A stretch of DNA of 64,000 nucleotides from Amycolatopsis rubida. GTDB lineage: Bacteria; Actinomycetota; Actinomycetes; Mycobacteriales; Pseudonocardiaceae. Position numbers and translations under genes: made by a program. The stretch is from assembly GCF_900115345.1 (NCBI RefSeq), contig NZ_FOWC01000001.1, positions 620,001 to 684,000 of the forward strand, in the 5' to 3' direction. The notes under the pieces were generated by a model that did no database searches, was not told the DNA's origin, and saw nothing but the letters and a program-made list of their open reading frames with translations. This document shows positions 24,601 through 33,385 of the stretch, piece by piece (the stretch's first letter is position 1; each line of letters starts with the position of its first letter).

Positions 24601-25212
24601 ATGTCCACCAAGCTCACCCGAGCGACCGTCGGAGCAGCAGTCTTCGCGAGCGCCTTCGCCCTCGCGGCCTGCGGTTCCCCGGCCAATTCCGCCGCACCGG
24701 CAGCTTCCTCGCCCGCCGCGGCTTCCAGTGCTCCGGCGAGCACCGCCAAGGAGAAGCAGCCTGACGCGCCGACGCCGCGCTGCACCACCGACGACCTCTC
24801 GGTGTCGCTGGGCACGGCGAAACCGGCTGGCAGCCAGCTAGAGCTGCCGCTGACGTTCAAGAACACTTCGTCGCACACCTGCGACCTCCACGGAACCCCC
24901 GGTGTCGACCTGCACGGGCCGGACCACCCCGTCTACGGACCGGTGGATTCGCTGCTGCGGCGGGAGACCGGCCCGGCGCACAACGTCCTGGCTCCGGGGC
25001 GCACCGCGACCGCGAAGATCACCGTGCTCCCGTCCGATCCGAACCCGCCCGCGGAGTCTCCGGCCTGGACCGCGGAAAGCCTCGCCACCATCCCGCCGGG
25101 CCAGACCAAGGCGTTGAAGGCCGCGTGGCCGTCGAACATCGCGATCACTCGCCAGGACGGCGCGACGCACCCGGGCACCTGGGTCGACGGGATCACCGCC
25201 GACCCGTCCTGA
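24601..25212 (+). CDS. DUF4232-containing lipoprotein
   Basis: A 203-residue exported lipoprotein. The signal peptide ends in a lipobox (FALAACGSP, C23), followed by a Ser/Ala/Pro-rich linker (residues 25-55) and a DUF4232 domain (about 58-200) with CTTDDLSVSLGTAKPAGSQL and the paired Cys of TSSHTCDLHGTPGVDL. This family is widespread in actinobacteria and of unknown function. ATG 24601 follows AGGAGAG at 5-bp spacing. It shares a bidirectional terminator with the converging protease gene. Confidence 0.9.
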   Translation: MSTKLTRATVGAAVFASAFALAACGSPANSAAPAASSPAAASSAPASTAKEKQPDAPTPRCTTDDLSVSLGTAKPAGSQLELPLTFKNTSSHTCDLHGTPGVDLHGPDHPVYGPVDSLLRRETGPAHNVLAPGRTATAKITVLPSDPNPPAESPAWTAESLATIPPGQTKALKAAWPSNIAITRQDGATHPGTWVDGITADPS

Positions 25213-25218
25213 CGCGGA

Positions 25219-25255
25219 AAGGAGTGCCTGCCGCGACCGGACGCAGGCACTCCTT
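25219..25255. terminator. Bidirectional terminator between lipoprotein and protease genes
   Basis: AAGGAGTGCCTGC at 25219-25231 pairs perfectly with 25243-25255 (13 bp) around an 11-nt loop. It lies in the 54-bp gap between two converging genes. Confidence 0.82.
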
Positions 25256-25266
25256 GTCAAAACCGC

Positions 25267-26364
25267 TCAGCCGCGGACGAGCGTCGTGCCCGTCGCCGAC
25301 AGCGCGACGTTCACCGGGTAGTAGTAGCTGTTGACGGTGTCGCCGCCGGAAACCACGCCCTGCGCCTGGTTTCCGCTGATGAACGAACCGCCGGAGTCGC
25401 CGTGGTCGGACCGGGCGTTGGTGAGCACCATGCCGGTCACAGTGCCTTCCTGGTAGCGCACGGTCTGGTTCTTGGCGCGGATCGTGCCGCAGGTCCAGCC
25501 GGTGGTGGAACCGGACTTGCACACCGAAGCGCCGACGGCGGCCTCGGTGGAACCGGCGACGCGGGTGCCGTTGTTGATCTGGCCGACCGGGGTCCAGTTG
25601 CTGTTGACCCGTGCGGCCGCGTAGTCCGCGCCGGGGAAGCGGTAGGTGGTGAACTGGCCCATCGCGACCCGGTTGTAGCCAGACAGCGCGCCGCCGCCGG
25701 TGAGCGCGGCGCAGTGGCCTGCCGTCAGGAAGCCGCCGTTCACCGAGAATCCGACAGAGCAGCGAGACGAACTGCCGATGTAGTACGCGTCCCCGCCGAG
25801 CACGTTGTAGTGCGCCTTGGGCACCGCCGAGGTTTCCGTCACGGTCACCGCCGCACTGTCCACACCGGACTGGCGGACGAACTGCTCGGCCGCACCGCGC
25901 TGTCCCTTGAGGACAGTCAGGCTGATCCGGTTGCTCGCGGTGTCGATGCCCCAGCCGGTGACCGGCTTCGGCGCGGCCTTCTCGTGGGCGTTGAGCGCCT
26001 GCACGGTCGAGTCGAGCTGCCGGGCGCTGAACTGGACGACGTGGGCCTCGGCGCCAGCCGCACGTACCTGGTCGACGAGCGCCGCGTCGGTCACCGAGAC
26101 CACAGCTTTGCCGGTCGAGGCGTTGAAGCTCGTGCCGCTGAAGCGTTCGCCGAGAGACTTCTCCAATGCCGCGCCGACCTTGTTCGCGGCCTCCTCGTTC
26201 GCGAGCCGGGTGAGTGCCTGGCTGTGGGTGAGGCCTAGGTCGCGCTGCATCGCCGGGACCAGGTCGGGGTTGAGCGGAGCGGCGCCGGCGGCCGGGACGC
26301 CGGCGAAGATCGCCGTCACCGCCGCGGCAGCGGTTGCGGCGCCGAGGAATCTGATGGCTTTCAT
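25267..26364 (-). CDS. Secreted chymotrypsin-like serine protease (streptogrisin, S1E)
   Basis: A 365-residue preproprotease. After a signal peptide (residues 1-28, ending AGVPAAGAAP), an alpha-lytic-type prodomain (about 35-180) guides folding, and the mature S1E protease follows. Catalytic residues are His in FLTAGHCAAL, Asp in GADYAAARVN and Ser in HGDSGGSFIS. It would be secreted by Sec and cleave itself from the prodomain. ATG 26364 starts the signal peptide; the upstream in-frame extension has no export features. Mature length (about 185) matches streptogrisins. The promoter region is shared with a divergent LuxR-type regulator. Confidence 0.93.
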   Translation of the reverse strand: MKAIRFLGAATAAAAVTAIFAGVPAAGAAPLNPDLVPAMQRDLGLTHSQALTRLANEEAANKVGAALEKSLGERFSGTSFNASTGKAVVSVTDAALVDQVRAAGAEAHVVQFSARQLDSTVQALNAHEKAAPKPVTGWGIDTASNRISLTVLKGQRGAAEQFVRQSGVDSAAVTVTETSAVPKAHYNVLGGDAYYIGSSSRCSVGFSVNGGFLTAGHCAALTGGGALSGYNRVAMGQFTTYRFPGADYAAARVNSNWTPVGQINNGTRVAGSTEAAVGASVCKSGSTTGWTCGTIRAKNQTVRYQEGTVTGMVLTNARSDHGDSGGSFISGNQAQGVVSGGDTVNSYYYPVNVALSATGTTLVRG

Positions 26365-26721
26365 GCTTCTCCCTCGCGTTCGGTTCCCCCGGCCTCGAAG
26401 GGTGCGGCGGTGGTCCAATCCACTGCAATAGGGGGGCGCGAGAATAGGTAGCGGAGCAATCCTTAAGTAGGGACTTGTCCGACTACCGAGCGTTGACCGC
26501 GACAGCGGACGTCCGTGGGTTGTTCCGCTGAACCGGCGAACTCCACGAGGTTTCGCACTCTTTGTGACCGCACGCCGGGTTTTCTTCTGCCATGTGGTGA
26601 CCATGCGGAGGCAGACGTGTGAGGAGCGTGCTTACGCTCCCGCCGGGACTCGGTTTACCCGGCTCCGCACACTGCTTAAGCTTCGGGCGAAACGGACAAG
26701 ATGCTCGCTGGGGAGGTCGTG
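26365..26721. other. Intergenic region between divergent protease and LuxR genes
   Basis: No gene is convincing in this 357-bp gap. A small perfect hairpin is seen at 26623-26640 (7-bp stem GGAGCGT, 4-nt loop). The 26420-26480 part is comparatively AT-rich and may hold the protease promoter. The region should contain both divergent promoters, but no clear operator was found. Confidence 0.5.
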
Positions 26722-29529
26722 ATGTGGCCGGCCGTTCCGACGTTGGTATCCGTGCGTCCGCGTCCGGCGGCTTTCGCCGGCCGGGACCGCGAACTCGCCG
26801 CCGTCGCTGAAGTTCTCGGCCACCGGCCCGCCGCGGTACTGGTCGAGGGCGCGCCGGGAATGGGCAAAACCCGGCTGCTCGCCGAACTCGCCGCGCACCC
26901 GGAGTTTTCCCGGATCCGCGTGCTGCGCGGCGCGTGCCCGCGACTGGCCGAGCCCTTTCCCTACGGGCCGATGCTGGAAGCGTTGCGCTCCGCCGGGGAC
27001 CGGCTCGGACCGCTGAGCCCGGTTGCCGGTGCGCTGAAACCACTTCTGCCGGAGCTGGCCGACGTCCTGCCGCCCGCGCCGGAACCGCTGCCGGACACCA
27101 GTGCCGGGCGGCATCGCGTGTTCCGCGCGTTCCGGGAACTGCTGATCGCCTGCGGTCCGACCGTCCTGCTCATCGACGATCTGCACCGCGCCGACCCGGG
27201 AACCGGTGACCTGCTGCGTTTTCTCGCCGTCGACTGGCCGCCGGAGCTGGGCATGGTCGCCACCTGCCACACTGGCGACTCGCGCGTTCGCATCGCGCCT
27301 GAGGTACCCAGCGCGCAGGTGACGCTCGGGCCATTGGACGCCGCGGCGGTCACCGCGATGGCTTGCGACCTCCTCGGGGCACCCCGGATCACCGCCGAGT
27401 TCGCCGCGAAGCTGCACGAGTACACCGCGGGGATTCCTTTTGTCGCTGAGGAAACTCTCCGTGCGTTGCGAGGCGTTGAACTGACCGAGTCGGCGTTGGA
27501 TCGCCTGGAAGTCCCTGCCGCGCTTCAGGAATCGGTGTCCAGGCAGCTGTCCGCGCTGCCGAAGACCGCAGTCCAGTTCGCCAAAGCCGCCGCCGTGCTT
27601 GACCTGCCCGCTGAGCTGTCTGTCCTGAATGAACTGACCGGGTTGGCCGAAGACGAGGTCGTCTTGCCGGACGGCCTGGTGGACGAGGTCGACGACAATC
27701 GCTACGGCTTCAGGCATCCGTTCGCACGCAAGGCCGTGTATGCTGGTCTCAGCGCGTCCGAGCGAAAATTGTTGCACACCAAGGCAATGCACCTTCCTGG
27801 CCAATCGCTGTCATTGCTCGCCGAGCATGCGCACGCCGCCGGACGCGTCGAGGAATGGCGGTACTACGCGGAAGAAGCGGCCGACGAAGCGATCGCGCAC
27901 GGCGATACCGCACGTGCGATCGACTTGCTGCAGGCGATCGTCGCGAATGCCGACGAGGACGCGGTCGGCCGGTTGACGAAGAAGCTCAGTGATGTCTCGC
28001 TGCGTGTCTTCCGCCCGGATGTCCACCTGACGCTGGAGAAGCTGCTCGAAGACCGCCCGCTGCCGCCAGCCGTGCACGAGACGATCCGGCTCGCGCTGGG
28101 CATGCTGCTGGTCCGCGTCGCCGGACGGCTGGAGCAGGGTCGCGCGGCGGTGGAACGCGCCGTCGCCGAATTGGCGGATCGGCCGGAACTGGCCGCGCGC
28201 GGGATCAACCTGCTCGCGCTGCCGTTCGACGGACTCACCCCGCTGTCCTGGCACGAACAGTGGATGCGCCGCGCCCGGGAAGTCCACTCCGGACTGACCG
28301 ACCCCGAACTGCGGCTCGCGCTCACCGGCGACCGGATCGCGACCGCCGCGCACATCGGCGACGGTTCGGCGTGGGCGGAATTCCAGGCGATGCCGGACAC
28401 CGCGCCGAGCGTCGCCGAGCGCGTCCAGCTGGCCCGGTTGTGGTGCAATCTCGCCGACGCGCAGTCGTGGTCCGGCCACCTCGGCCGAACCGAAAAGCTG
28501 GTCGCCGAGGGCCTGCGGCGGGCTTCCGAAGCCGGCGCGCTGTACCCGAAAGGCCTGATCGAAGGCACCGAGGTGCGGCTCGCCTGGTTCCGCGGCAAAT
28601 GGGACGGCCTGACCGAAGCGACCGAAGACGTCCGTACCCGGCACCCGGCGCTGGGCGCGATCGTCATGGAAACGTCGCTGGTGCTGGGCGGGCTGGCCGC
28701 GGTACGCGGCGAGTTCGCGGCAGCACGAAGACACTTGGCCAACGCCTCGGCACACCGTCCGGGCGAAGGCCCTATCCCCGTTGTGTTGTGCGCGGCTTCG
28801 GTGTTGATCGGCGTGCACCTGTCGACTGACGACGTCGCCGCAGCCTGCGAAGCCGCTGATGTAGCTGTCGACGCCGCGCGCCGGAAAGGCGTGTGGGTCT
28901 GGGCGGCGTCGCTCGTCCCAGCCGCCGCGGAGGCGTACACACGCGCAGACCGTTGGCACGACGCCGACGCATTCGTCGAAGAATTCGCGCGCGGCATCGA
29001 AGACCGCGACGCGCCTCTCGCCACCGCAGCCCTGCACGCTGGCCGCGCCGTCCTGACAAACGCCCGCGCGAAACACCTAGCGGCCGCGACGCTCTTCGAC
29101 ACCGCAGCCGACGCGTACGCAGAGCTGCCGATGCCGTACCTCGCCGCCGGTATGCGTGAACGCGCGGCACGCTGTCGACTCGATGCAGGCCAAGACGCTG
29201 CGACAGCTGCCCTCAGCCAGGCCGCAGCTGCGTATGCGCAACTAGGTGCCACGCGCGACGCTGGGCGCTGTCATCACGTGCTTCGCGAACACGGTGCTTG
29301 GGCACCGTCACAGCGCGGCCGTCGTGGGTACGGTCGCGAACTGTCGCCGCGAGAGCGCGAAGTCGCAGAGATGCTCGCGAAAGGTCGGACAAACCGTCAG
29401 ATTGCCGACGGTCTGTTCCTGTCCCCACGCACAGTGGAGCAGCACGTGGCGAAGGTGCTTCGCAAGCTAGACGCGCGAAGCCGCACGGACGTCGCGAGGA
29501 AACTGCCGTCACCTGAAGCTGCGCAATAA
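26722..29529 (+). CDS. Large ATP-binding LuxR-family regulator (LAL)
   Basis: A 935-residue regulator. The AAA/STAND ATPase part begins with FAGRDRELAAVAEVLG, Walker A EGAPGMGKTRLLAEL and Walker B PTVLLIDDLHRADPG. A long TPR-like helical middle follows (about 350-850). The C-terminus is a LuxR helix-turn-helix (LSPREREVAEMLAKGRTNRQ, then IADGLFLSPRTVEQHVAKVL). ATG 26722 is preferred since GGGGAGG lies 5 bp upstream; ATG 26701 is possible. LALs activate pathways such as polyketide clusters or maltose genes. No cluster is nearby; it is divergent from the secreted protease, which it could control. Confidence 0.9.
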   Translation: MWPAVPTLVSVRPRPAAFAGRDRELAAVAEVLGHRPAAVLVEGAPGMGKTRLLAELAAHPEFSRIRVLRGACPRLAEPFPYGPMLEALRSAGDRLGPLSPVAGALKPLLPELADVLPPAPEPLPDTSAGRHRVFRAFRELLIACGPTVLLIDDLHRADPGTGDLLRFLAVDWPPELGMVATCHTGDSRVRIAPEVPSAQVTLGPLDAAAVTAMACDLLGAPRITAEFAAKLHEYTAGIPFVAEETLRALRGVELTESALDRLEVPAALQESVSRQLSALPKTAVQFAKAAAVLDLPAELSVLNELTGLAEDEVVLPDGLVDEVDDNRYGFRHPFARKAVYAGLSASERKLLHTKAMHLPGQSLSLLAEHAHAAGRVEEWRYYAEEAADEAIAHGDTARAIDLLQAIVANADEDAVGRLTKKLSDVSLRVFRPDVHLTLEKLLEDRPLPPAVHETIRLALGMLLVRVAGRLEQGRAAVERAVAELADRPELAARGINLLALPFDGLTPLSWHEQWMRRAREVHSGLTDPELRLALTGDRIATAAHIGDGSAWAEFQAMPDTAPSVAERVQLARLWCNLADAQSWSGHLGRTEKLVAEGLRRASEAGALYPKGLIEGTEVRLAWFRGKWDGLTEATEDVRTRHPALGAIVMETSLVLGGLAAVRGEFAAARRHLANASAHRPGEGPIPVVLCAASVLIGVHLSTDDVAAACEAADVAVDAARRKGVWVWAASLVPAAAEAYTRADRWHDADAFVEEFARGIEDRDAPLATAALHAGRAVLTNARAKHLAAATLFDTAADAYAELPMPYLAAGMRERAARCRLDAGQDAATAALSQAAAAYAQLGATRDAGRCHHVLREHGAWAPSQRGRRGYGRELSPREREVAEMLAKGRTNRQIADGLFLSPRTVEQHVAKVLRKLDARSRTDVARKLPSPEAAQ

Positions 29530-29555
29530 TCGCCACCTAGCCCTACCGTGTTCAG

Positions 29556-30230
29556 GTGGCTGACGAATCAGTGCCTGCCTGGCGGCGGGCGACCAAAGGC
29601 GAGACCAGGTGGCCCGCAGCGGCCGTCGTCATCGGGACGCTCGCCCTGCAACTCGCCTTGCCCGACGAGATGGTGCTGCACCCGTGGTGGCTGCTGCCCT
29701 CGCTGACCGCGGTGCTGATCGTCGCACTGCTGTTGCTGAATCCGGGACGGCTCACCGAGTTCAACATCGTCGAGCGCATGGTCGCGTTGACCGCGCTCGC
29801 TGTCGTCAGCGTGCTCAACGGCGCGTCCGCGGTACAGCTGGTGATCGGAATCGCGCAGGGCGCGCAACGCGGGCACGCGGTGCAGGTGCTGATCAGCGGC
29901 GTGGTCGTCTATTGGACCAACATCGTCGTCTTCTCGCTCTGGTACTGGGAGTTCGACCGCGGCGGCCCCGCCCGGCGCGCGGCGGGCCGGGCGGACTTCC
30001 CCGACCTGCAATTCCCGCAGATGAGCGATCCGTCGATGGCCAAGGCCGAATGGGAACCGCGGTACCTGGACTACCTCTACACCTCGTTCACCAACGCCAC
30101 CGCGTTCAGCCCGACCGACGTCATGCCGCTGCGGATCTGGGCGAAGATGACCATGATGGTCCAGGCCGGGATCTCGCTGCTGCTCGCGCTGATGGTGTTC
30201 GCCTGGGCGGTCAACGGCCTTCAGGGCTGA
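29556..30230 (+). CDS. DUF1345 family membrane protein
   Basis: A 224-residue protein with about five to six hydrophobic segments. The conserved DUF1345 C-terminal element is present: YLYTSFTNATAFSPTDVMPL followed by RIWAKMTMMVQAGISLLLAL. That stretch resembles a pore-loop region of two-segment ion channels, but no transport activity is established for the family. GTG 29556 is the start, 26 bp after the LuxR regulator stop. Function unknown. Confidence 0.82.
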   Translation: MADESVPAWRRATKGETRWPAAAVVIGTLALQLALPDEMVLHPWWLLPSLTAVLIVALLLLNPGRLTEFNIVERMVALTALAVVSVLNGASAVQLVIGIAQGAQRGHAVQVLISGVVVYWTNIVVFSLWYWEFDRGGPARRAAGRADFPDLQFPQMSDPSMAKAEWEPRYLDYLYTSFTNATAFSPTDVMPLRIWAKMTMMVQAGISLLLALMVFAWAVNGLQG

Positions 30231-30275
30231 ACCCCGCTGGCCTCGCCCGCGTCCGCCCGGTATATCTCCGGCCAT

Positions 30276-30483
30276 TGGAGCTTCCCGACCCGCCGTGCTA
30301 CGCGGTGACCTTCTCATCCCGGCGCACCGATGGCGACCGCAGCGACGCCGCCTGTATGGCGAGCTTGCCGCGACACAGCCGGGCTACCTCGGCATGAACT
30401 CCGCCCGCGACGAATCCGGACTCGGCATCACCGCGTCGTACTGGCCGGACGAGGAATCCATCGCCGGATGCCACACCAATCTC
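30276..30483 (+). pseudogene. Remnant of an antibiotic-biosynthesis-monooxygenase-like gene
   Basis: One frame reads ELPDPPCYAVTFSSRRTDGD and a second frame continues GELAATQPGYLGMNSARDES then GLGITASYWPDEESIAG. Together these are collinear with small ABM-domain proteins (about 100 residues) with a frameshift between the parts, and the C-terminus is missing. The remnant ends at the palindromic repeat at 30484. This similarity is from pattern memory and needs a search. Confidence 0.6.
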
Positions 30484-30531
30484 CGTGCGGGCACCCTGAG
30501 GGAATCAGATTCCTTCAGGGTGCCCTTCACG
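30484..30531. repeat. Second palindrome family, copy 1
   Basis: GGGCACCCTGAGGGAATC at 30489-30506 pairs with 30508-30525 with one mismatch; outer CGTG and CACG extend the symmetry. It lies between the 3' ends of a decayed plus-strand gene and the converging G1 peptidase gene. A related copy is at 39355. Probable terminator. Confidence 0.82.
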
Positions 30532-30536
30532 ACCTT

Positions 30537-31256
30537 CTACTGACGGGTCATGGTGAAGCTCTGGCCGTCCGAGCCGATCGAGCCGGGGGTCCAGGTCGCG
30601 CTGCCGCCGTCGTCCGCGTTGAGGCCCTGGGGGCTGGTGTCGGCGAGGTTCTTGCCGTCGAACTTGACCCCGTCGAACTTCACACCGCCGTTGATCGCCG
30701 GGTACGAATCCGACGGCGATTCGATGATCGCCTCAGCCGACGAGTGCTTCGCGTTGAGCGACTGCGTGGTCGTCTTCGTCCAGCCTTGAGTGTCGTTCTT
30801 CAGGTCGAGTTTGTAGCTGTTGTTGCTGCGCGTGACCGTCGCGGTGATGTGGTCGCCCGCCTTCACCGGTGCCTCGCTCGCCGAGTAGTAAACCGGTGCG
30901 GCCGGGTACATTTCGTACCACGCCTGGTATTGCGGGCTGCCGCTGGAGCAATCGGTCGCGACGCCGGTCTGCTCCACAGAGGACGATCCGTCGCCGTCGA
31001 TGCCCACCCACGGCGCGAACAGGTCGTTGCTGGAATTGCAGGTCGCCGACGGTTCGGTCCAGCCCGCGGTCGCGGTCGTGAAGCTGCCGAAACTGACGTA
31101 GCCGCCCCAGTTTCCGCCGGAGTAGTGGTTCCCGTGGAAGTGCTTGCCGAACGTGACGGGCCCGGCTCCCGCGCCGGCCACGAGGGTCGCGGCCGCGAAC
31201 GCGCCGACCGCCAGCAATCCGAGGGGACGACGGAAAGATCGTGAACTCATGGGCAT
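30537..31256 (-). CDS. Secreted G1-family glutamic endopeptidase (eqolisin-like)
   Basis: A 239-residue exported protein with a signal peptide (residues 1-32). The rest matches the eqolisin fold: SGGNWGGYV, FAPWVGIDGDG, VEQTGVATDC with a candidate catalytic Gln, YQAWYEMYPAAPVYY, and SSAEAIIESPSD with a candidate catalytic Glu. G1 peptidases are known mainly from fungi and use a Gln-Glu dyad at acid pH; bacterial members are less studied. No long prodomain is present. The start ATG 31256 begins the signal peptide. It shares a palindromic terminator with the region to the left. Confidence 0.82.
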   Translation of the reverse strand: MPMSSRSFRRPLGLLAVGAFAAATLVAGAGAGPVTFGKHFHGNHYSGGNWGGYVSFGSFTTATAGWTEPSATCNSSNDLFAPWVGIDGDGSSSVEQTGVATDCSSGSPQYQAWYEMYPAAPVYYSASEAPVKAGDHITATVTRSNNSYKLDLKNDTQGWTKTTTQSLNAKHSSAEAIIESPSDSYPAINGGVKFDGVKFDGKNLADTSPQGLNADDGGSATWTPGSIGSDGQSFTMTRQ

Positions 31257-31390
31257 CCAATCTGGTCACGGGAGTGCCTGCACGTACCAGTGTTGAATTT
31301 CGCCCGCCCGAGTTGGTAGCTACTTTCGAAGGGTATTCACATCTCGGGAAATCTTCACCAAATGTCCCGATTCTCCTTTGTGTACACGAA

Positions 31391-31435
31391 AGTCCGTGCC
31401 CGCCCGCCGGGGGAGGCAGCGGGCAGGCACGGACT
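31391..31435. terminator. Terminator after the ABC substrate-binding gene
   Basis: AGTCCGTGCC at 31391-31400 pairs perfectly with GGCACGGACT at 31426-31435 around a GC-rich loop that can pair further. It lies 14 bp beyond the substrate-binding protein stop on the minus strand. Confidence 0.78.
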
Positions 31436-31449
31436 CCTTCCGAAATGGA

Positions 31450-32505
31450 CTACCGCGCCGTACGGGCGTGCGCGGCGTCCACGAACTGGGTGGTGTACGT
31501 CTTGGACAAATCGATCTTGTCCTTTTTCGGCTTCACGTTGCTGGAAGACGCGCCCAGCACCTGCAGCACGTTCTGCGCGCCGGACGGGTCCATCCGGCCG
31601 TCCTTGGTGAACATCGGCAGACTGTCCTTGAGGGACTTGATGTACAACGCCTTGTCCCCGCCCGCGAACGACGGCGGCATCAGATCGGCCACCTGCTCCG
31701 CGGTGTGCGTGGAAAGCCACTTCAGCGAATTCACATACGCGTTGGCGAGTTTCTGCACGACGTCCGGATAGCGCTTCACGATTTCGCAGCTCATGTACAG
31801 CGAGCTCGCCGGATACAGCCCGCCCAACGCCGCACGCGTGCCTTCCGGCGTGCGCATGTCGTAGAGCACCTTGGCCTGTCCGGTGTTGGTCAGCTGCGCG
31901 ATGGTCGGGTCGGTCGTCATGCCCGCGTCGATCGAACCTTGTTGCAGGGCGGAGATGAACGTCTGGCCGGCCCCGACCTTCACCGGCGTGTAGTCCTTGC
32001 TGCCGACGCCGCCGCGGCTGGCGAGCGCCTTGGTGAGGAAGTCGGTCGACGACCCCAGCGACGTCACGCCGAGGTTCTTCCCGCGGAAGTCCGCGCCGGA
32101 CTTGATGTGCCCGGCCTTCGGGGTCGCGACCATCTCCGCTTCGCCCGGCACATTCGCGAACTGCACCACGCTGGTGATGCATTGATCCTTGGCCTGCAAG
32201 TCGATCGTGTGGTCGTAGAACCCGACCACGCCCTGCACTTCACCGGCCAGCAGTGAGGTTTCCGCGTTGGCCCCGGACGGCTGGTCGAACAGTTCGACGT
32301 CCAGCCCCTGCTTCTCGTACTCGCCAAGTTGCTTCGCGAGCTGCCCGGGCAGGTAGATCACTTTGGACAGTCCGCCGACCATGATCTTGATGTGCGGCCG
32401 TCCGCCGTTGCCGAGGTCGATCTCCCGGGAATCCCGGCAGGCGCTGACCCCGGCCACGGTCACCAGCGCGGCCGCCGCGACCGCGAGTGTCCTCTTCAGC
32501 CGCAT
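31450..32505 (-). CDS. ABC transporter substrate-binding lipoprotein (SsuA/TauA/NMT1-like)
   Basis: A 351-residue exported lipoprotein with a lipobox (VAGVSACRD, C23). The periplasmic-binding fold has family features KVIYLPGQLAKQLGEYEKQG, GEVQGVVGFYDHTIDLQAKD and GAGQTFISALQQGSIDAGMT. This class delivers nitrate, sulfonates, taurine or pyrimidine precursors to a permease and ATPase. It is the last gene of a three-gene operon (ATPase, permease, binding protein), with 1 bp between permease stop and its start. The divergent CitA/CitB-like two-component system may control it. The ligand cannot be told. Confidence 0.9.
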   Translation of the reverse strand: MRLKRTLAVAAAALVTVAGVSACRDSREIDLGNGGRPHIKIMVGGLSKVIYLPGQLAKQLGEYEKQGLDVELFDQPSGANAETSLLAGEVQGVVGFYDHTIDLQAKDQCITSVVQFANVPGEAEMVATPKAGHIKSGADFRGKNLGVTSLGSSTDFLTKALASRGGVGSKDYTPVKVGAGQTFISALQQGSIDAGMTTDPTIAQLTNTGQAKVLYDMRTPEGTRAALGGLYPASSLYMSCEIVKRYPDVVQKLANAYVNSLKWLSTHTAEQVADLMPPSFAGGDKALYIKSLKDSLPMFTKDGRMDPSGAQNVLQVLGASSSNVKPKKDKIDLSKTYTTQFVDAAHARTAR

Positions 32506-32506
32506 G

Positions 32507-33385
32507 TCAGATGTCCCGCCGTCCGTCGTCGGCCGACATCTGCGGACGCCAGCGCAGCAGTTTGCGCTCGGCCGAACCGATCAGCCATTCCGCGAACAGC
32601 GCCACGACCATGATCACGAGCATCCCGGCGTAAACCCCGGCGGTGTCGAACGTGCCCTGTGCGTTGGCGATCAGGAAGCCCATGCCCGCCTTGGCACCGG
32701 TGTACTCGCCAACGACCGCACCGATCAGCGCGAAGCCGAACGCGACGTGCAGCGACGACAGAATCCACGACGTCGCGCTGGGAAGGACAATCGACTGCAG
32801 CACCTGCCACCGCGTCGCACCGAGGATGCGCGCGTTGTCGATCAGGTTGCGATCCACCTCGCGGGCACCGGTGAAAGCGTTGAAGAAAACCGCGAAGAAC
32901 ACGAGCACGAACACCGTCGCGACCTTCGAGGACAGCCCGAGACCGAACCAGATCACGAACAGCGCGGCGAGCACGATCCGCGGCATTGCGTTGGCTGCCT
33001 TGATGAACGGAGCCAGCACCTCGGCGAGATACGCGCTGCGGCCGAGAATGACCCCGCAGATCACGCCCGCGACCGCACCGAGCACGAACCCGATCACGGC
33101 CTCCTCGACGGTCACCAGGATCTGGTACCAAATGGTCCCGAAGTCGGTACCGGTGGTGAACCATTCGGTGAGCCGTTCCCAGATCTTCGACGGCATCGAG
33201 TAGAAGAACGGGTCGATCCAGAACCGGCCCGCGAGCTCCCACAACCCAAGCCAGGCAACGAGAATCGCCAGCCGCAGCAGCCAGACGTTGCGCTTGTGCC
33301 GTCCGGCGGAGCGCTTCGCGCGGGAGAGAATGTCCTGTTCGGTTTCGAAGACCGGCGTCGGCGCGGTCTGAGTCTCAAGCGACAC
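32507..33385 (-). CDS. ABC transporter permease (SsuC/TauC-like)
   Basis: A 292-residue integral membrane protein with about six hydrophobic segments. The permease loop that contacts the ATPase is seen as ALFVIWFGLGLSSK upstream and FTGAREVDRNLIDNARILGA, the EAA-like motif. It forms the membrane channel of the importer together with the adjacent ATPase and binding protein. Its start overlaps the ATPase stop by 11 bp, implying coupling. The N-terminal tail has basic residues (RAKRSAGRHKRNVWLL) before the first membrane segment. Confidence 0.92.
   Translation of the reverse strand: MSLETQTAPTPVFETEQDILSRAKRSAGRHKRNVWLLRLAILVAWLGLWELAGRFWIDPFFYSMPSKIWERLTEWFTTGTDFGTIWYQILVTVEEAVIGFVLGAVAGVICGVILGRSAYLAEVLAPFIKAANAMPRIVLAALFVIWFGLGLSSKVATVFVLVFFAVFFNAFTGAREVDRNLIDNARILGATRWQVLQSIVLPSATSWILSSLHVAFGFALIGAVVGEYTGAKAGMGFLIANAQGTFDTAGVYAGMLVIMVVALFAEWLIGSAERKLLRWRPQMSADDGRRDI

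Noticed and set aside
26632..27804. Minus-strand 390-codon open frame opposite the LuxR regulator
   Set aside because: Low-complexity Arg/Gly/Gln-rich translation with no family features, antisense to a clear gene.
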